A stretch of 7,484 nt of DNA from Hyphomicrobiales bacterium (GTDB lineage Bacteria; Pseudomonadota; Alphaproteobacteria; Rhizobiales; SZUA-8), in NCBI GenBank assembly GCA_003232175.1, contig QILX01000310.1:1-7484 (forward strand), in the 5' to 3' direction. Position 1 is the first letter of the stretch. Each line of letters opens with the position of its first letter. Positions 5,940 to 7,484 of the stretch are shown here, one piece after another. The notes under the pieces were generated by a model. It ran no database searches. It was not told the origin of the DNA and was given only the letters and a program-made list of their open reading frames with translations. The translations under genes were made by a program, and so were the position numbers.

Positions 5940-5991
5940 CAAATTGGGTCAGGAGCCCGTTCGTTGGGCCGCAGAAGGAGCGCTACGAAAA

Positions 5992-7484
5992 ATGACCGGC
6001 GTTAATGCCATTCGGTCTCATTTTCTTGAGTACTTTGCCAAGGCAGATCACGAGATTGTCGCCTCAGGGCCCCTTGTGCCGGTCAATGACCCAACGTTGC
6101 TATTTACAAATGCCGGCAAATTCAAAAATGTATTTACCGGTGCCGAAAAGCGGCCATATTCACGCGCGGTAACAGCACAAAAATGCGTCCGCGCCGGCGG
6201 CAAGCATAACGACTTGGACAATGTCGGTTATACGGCGCGCCACCATACATTTTTTGAAATGTTGGGCAATTTTTCATTCGGCGACTATTTCAAAGATGTT
6301 GCAATTGATCTTGCGTGGACATTGATCACCAAGGAATTTGGTCTATCCGCCGACCGGATGTTGGTGACGGTTTACGCCGAAGATGATGAGGCCTTTGACT
6401 TGTGGTCCAAAATTGCCGGTCTGCCCGATAGCCGCATAATTCGCATACCAACAAGCGACAATTTTTGGGCGATGGGAGATACCGGTCCGTGCGGGCCGTG
6501 TTCGGAGATTTTCTATGATCATGGCGAGCATATCCGTGGTGGACCGCCAGGTTCACCGGACGAAGACGGCGACAGGTTTGTGGAAATCTGGAACCTTGTT
6601 TTCATGCAATTTGAACAGGTATCCAAGGATGAGCGCTTTGAGCTGCCGCGCCCATCCATTGATACAGGATTGGGGCTTGAGCGGCTTGCTGCTGTGCTTC
6701 AGGGAACCCACAATAATTATGAAATCGACCTCATGCGGGCCCTGGTTGCCGCATCAGAGGACGTTACGAATGTAGCGGCGGAAGGTAAGCAACTGCCGAG
6801 CCACCGTGTTATCGCTGATCACCTGCGTGCTTCCGCTTTTCTGATAGCGGATGGGGTATCGCCGTCCAATGAAGGCCGGGGCTATGTCCTTAGACGGATC
6901 ATGCGTCGTGCCATGCGTCATGGGGAACTTCTTGGTGTCAAGGAGCCGATGATGTGGAAACTTGTGCCGGTTCTGACACGAGAGATGGGTGATGCTTATC
7001 CGGAGTTGCGCCGGGCTGAAGCCCTGATTTCCGAAACACTTTTGTTGGAGGAAAAACGTTTTGCCAGAACCCTTGAACGCGGGCTGAAAATTCTCGAAGA
7101 CCAAACCAAAGATATATCCAGCGGTGGTTCTCTTTCAGGTGATGTGGCATTTAAACTTTATGACACTTATGGATTTCCTCTTGATCTGACCGAGGACGCG
7201 CTGCGGAACCGCGGCATTCTAGTTGACAAACAAGGGTTTGATGCAGCGATGGCGGCGCAGAAAGCAGAAGCCCGCGCTGCCTGGTCGGGGTCCGGTGATG
7301 CCGCGACCGAGACGGTCTGGTTTGAAATCCGCGAACGCGAAGGTGCAACGGAATTTCTCGGCTACGAAACAGATCTGGCAGAGGGCCAGATTCTGGCATG
7401 TATTGGAGACGGTGAAAAGTGCGATGGACTTCAACTAGGTCAGGAAGGTGCGCTGATCGTCAACCAAACGCCCTTTTATGGCGA
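5992..7484 (+). CDS. alaS: Alanine-tRNA ligase (AlaRS), N-terminal part, cut by the window end
   Basis: Cytoplasmic class II synthetase that charges tRNA-Ala with alanine. About 497 codons are present, of roughly 880 expected. In order: the N-terminal catalytic domain with RAGGKHNDLDNVGYTARHHTF (motif 2 region), FEMLGNFSFGDYFK, SDNFWAMGDTGPCGPCSEIFYDHG, and GLGLERLAAVLQG (motif 3); the tRNA-recognition helical domain with HRVIADHLRASAFLIADGV and GRGYVLRRIMRRAMRHG; and YDTYGFPLDLT leading towards the editing domain. The window ends at NQTPFYG, before the editing-site His/Cys motifs. The ATG has AAGGAG (5975-5980) 11 bases upstream. One oddity: residues 40-45 read NAGKFK where relatives have NAG-M-x-Q-FK, so two residues are missing at 6115-6123 and Met and Gln are replaced by one Lys. 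The frame stays open throughout. Confidence 0.98.
   Translation, partial: MTGVNAIRSHFLEYFAKADHEIVASGPLVPVNDPTLLFTNAGKFKNVFTGAEKRPYSRAVTAQKCVRAGGKHNDLDNVGYTARHHTFFEMLGNFSFGDYFKDVAIDLAWTLITKEFGLSADRMLVTVYAEDDEAFDLWSKIAGLPDSRIIRIPTSDNFWAMGDTGPCGPCSEIFYDHGEHIRGGPPGSPDEDGDRFVEIWNLVFMQFEQVSKDERFELPRPSIDTGLGLERLAAVLQGTHNNYEIDLMRALVAASEDVTNVAAEGKQLPSHRVIADHLRASAFLIADGVSPSNEGRGYVLRRIMRRAMRHGELLGVKEPMMWKLVPVLTREMGDAYPELRRAEALISETLLLEEKRFARTLERGLKILEDQTKDISSGGSLSGDVAFKLYDTYGFPLDLTEDALRNRGILVDKQGFDAAMAAQKAEARAAWSGSGDAATETVWFEIREREGATEFLGYETDLAEGQILACIGDGEKCDGLQLGQEGALIVNQTPFYG

Larger units (their letters stand above)
5575..5991. other. recA-alaS intergenic region without a convincing gene
   Basis: The 417 bp between recA and alaS hold no recX and no conserved reading frame. 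The longest sensible small frame is 40 codons (5600-5722), with a poorly spaced ribosome-binding site. The first part has an imperfect inverted repeat (5617-5662: GTTGG/CCAAC outside, TGC/GCA and GTTTT/AAAAC inside). A TATATT (5802-5807) could be the -10 of an alaS promoter. The last ~140 bp are rich in mutually compatible and competing inverted repeats. There is no T-tract terminator after recA. Confidence 0.75.

Noticed and set aside
5841..5991. Structured region as SRP RNA, tmRNA or a T-box leader
   Set aside because: The SRP core (GTCCGGAAGGAAGCAGC-like), tmRNA ends and the T-box anticodon-end sequence are not present. A 6S-like RNA cannot be excluded by eye and is kept as a possibility.

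Overview
The window looks like chromosomal DNA of an alphaproteobacterium. The best evidence is upstream of recA: a GAAC-N7-GAAC direct repeat, which is the alphaproteobacterial form of the LexA (SOS) box. Moderately high G+C in the genes, the RecA and AlaRS sequence style and a recA-alaS order without recX agree with this. I cannot place it more precisely.

Positions 1-3113 form a small catabolic or uptake cluster. On the minus strand, in transcription order, are an N-formylglutamate amidohydrolase-like enzyme (COG3931 type), the small TRAP-transporter membrane subunit DctQ, and the large subunit DctM, which runs off the left edge. dctM is broken by a frameshift near position 509. Divergent from them, on the plus strand, is a MurR/RpiR-type regulator (HTH plus SIS). 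A clean palindrome, TTGTAA-N6-TTACAA (2030-2047), lies within a plausible promoter for the enzyme gene. It is a good candidate operator for the regulator. It also implies that the enzyme starts further downstream than the longest open frame suggests.

Positions 3169-4191 (minus strand) encode a cytoplasmic alpha/beta hydrolase of the DUF900 type with a GHSTG nucleophile elbow. It converges on the regulator gene and diverges from recA. The 306-bp gap before recA is AT-rich and holds the SOS box, a -10 element and several inverted or direct repeats.

recA (4498-5574) is complete and normal. It is followed by 417 bp without a convincing gene. The last 140 bp of this gap fold, by eye, into an extended imperfect hairpin with a competing set of two hairpins, ending at alaS. 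This may be a structured alaS leader or an independent small RNA. alaS (5992 to the right edge) lacks two residues in the normally invariant active-site segment NAG-M-x-Q-FK.

Most of the window is ordinary. The points most worth a second look are the structured region upstream of alaS, the AlaRS active-site gap, the RpiR operator with its start reassignment, and the dctM frameshift. I see no CRISPR array, mobile element, rRNA or tRNA, and no clear sign of an undescribed multi-gene system.
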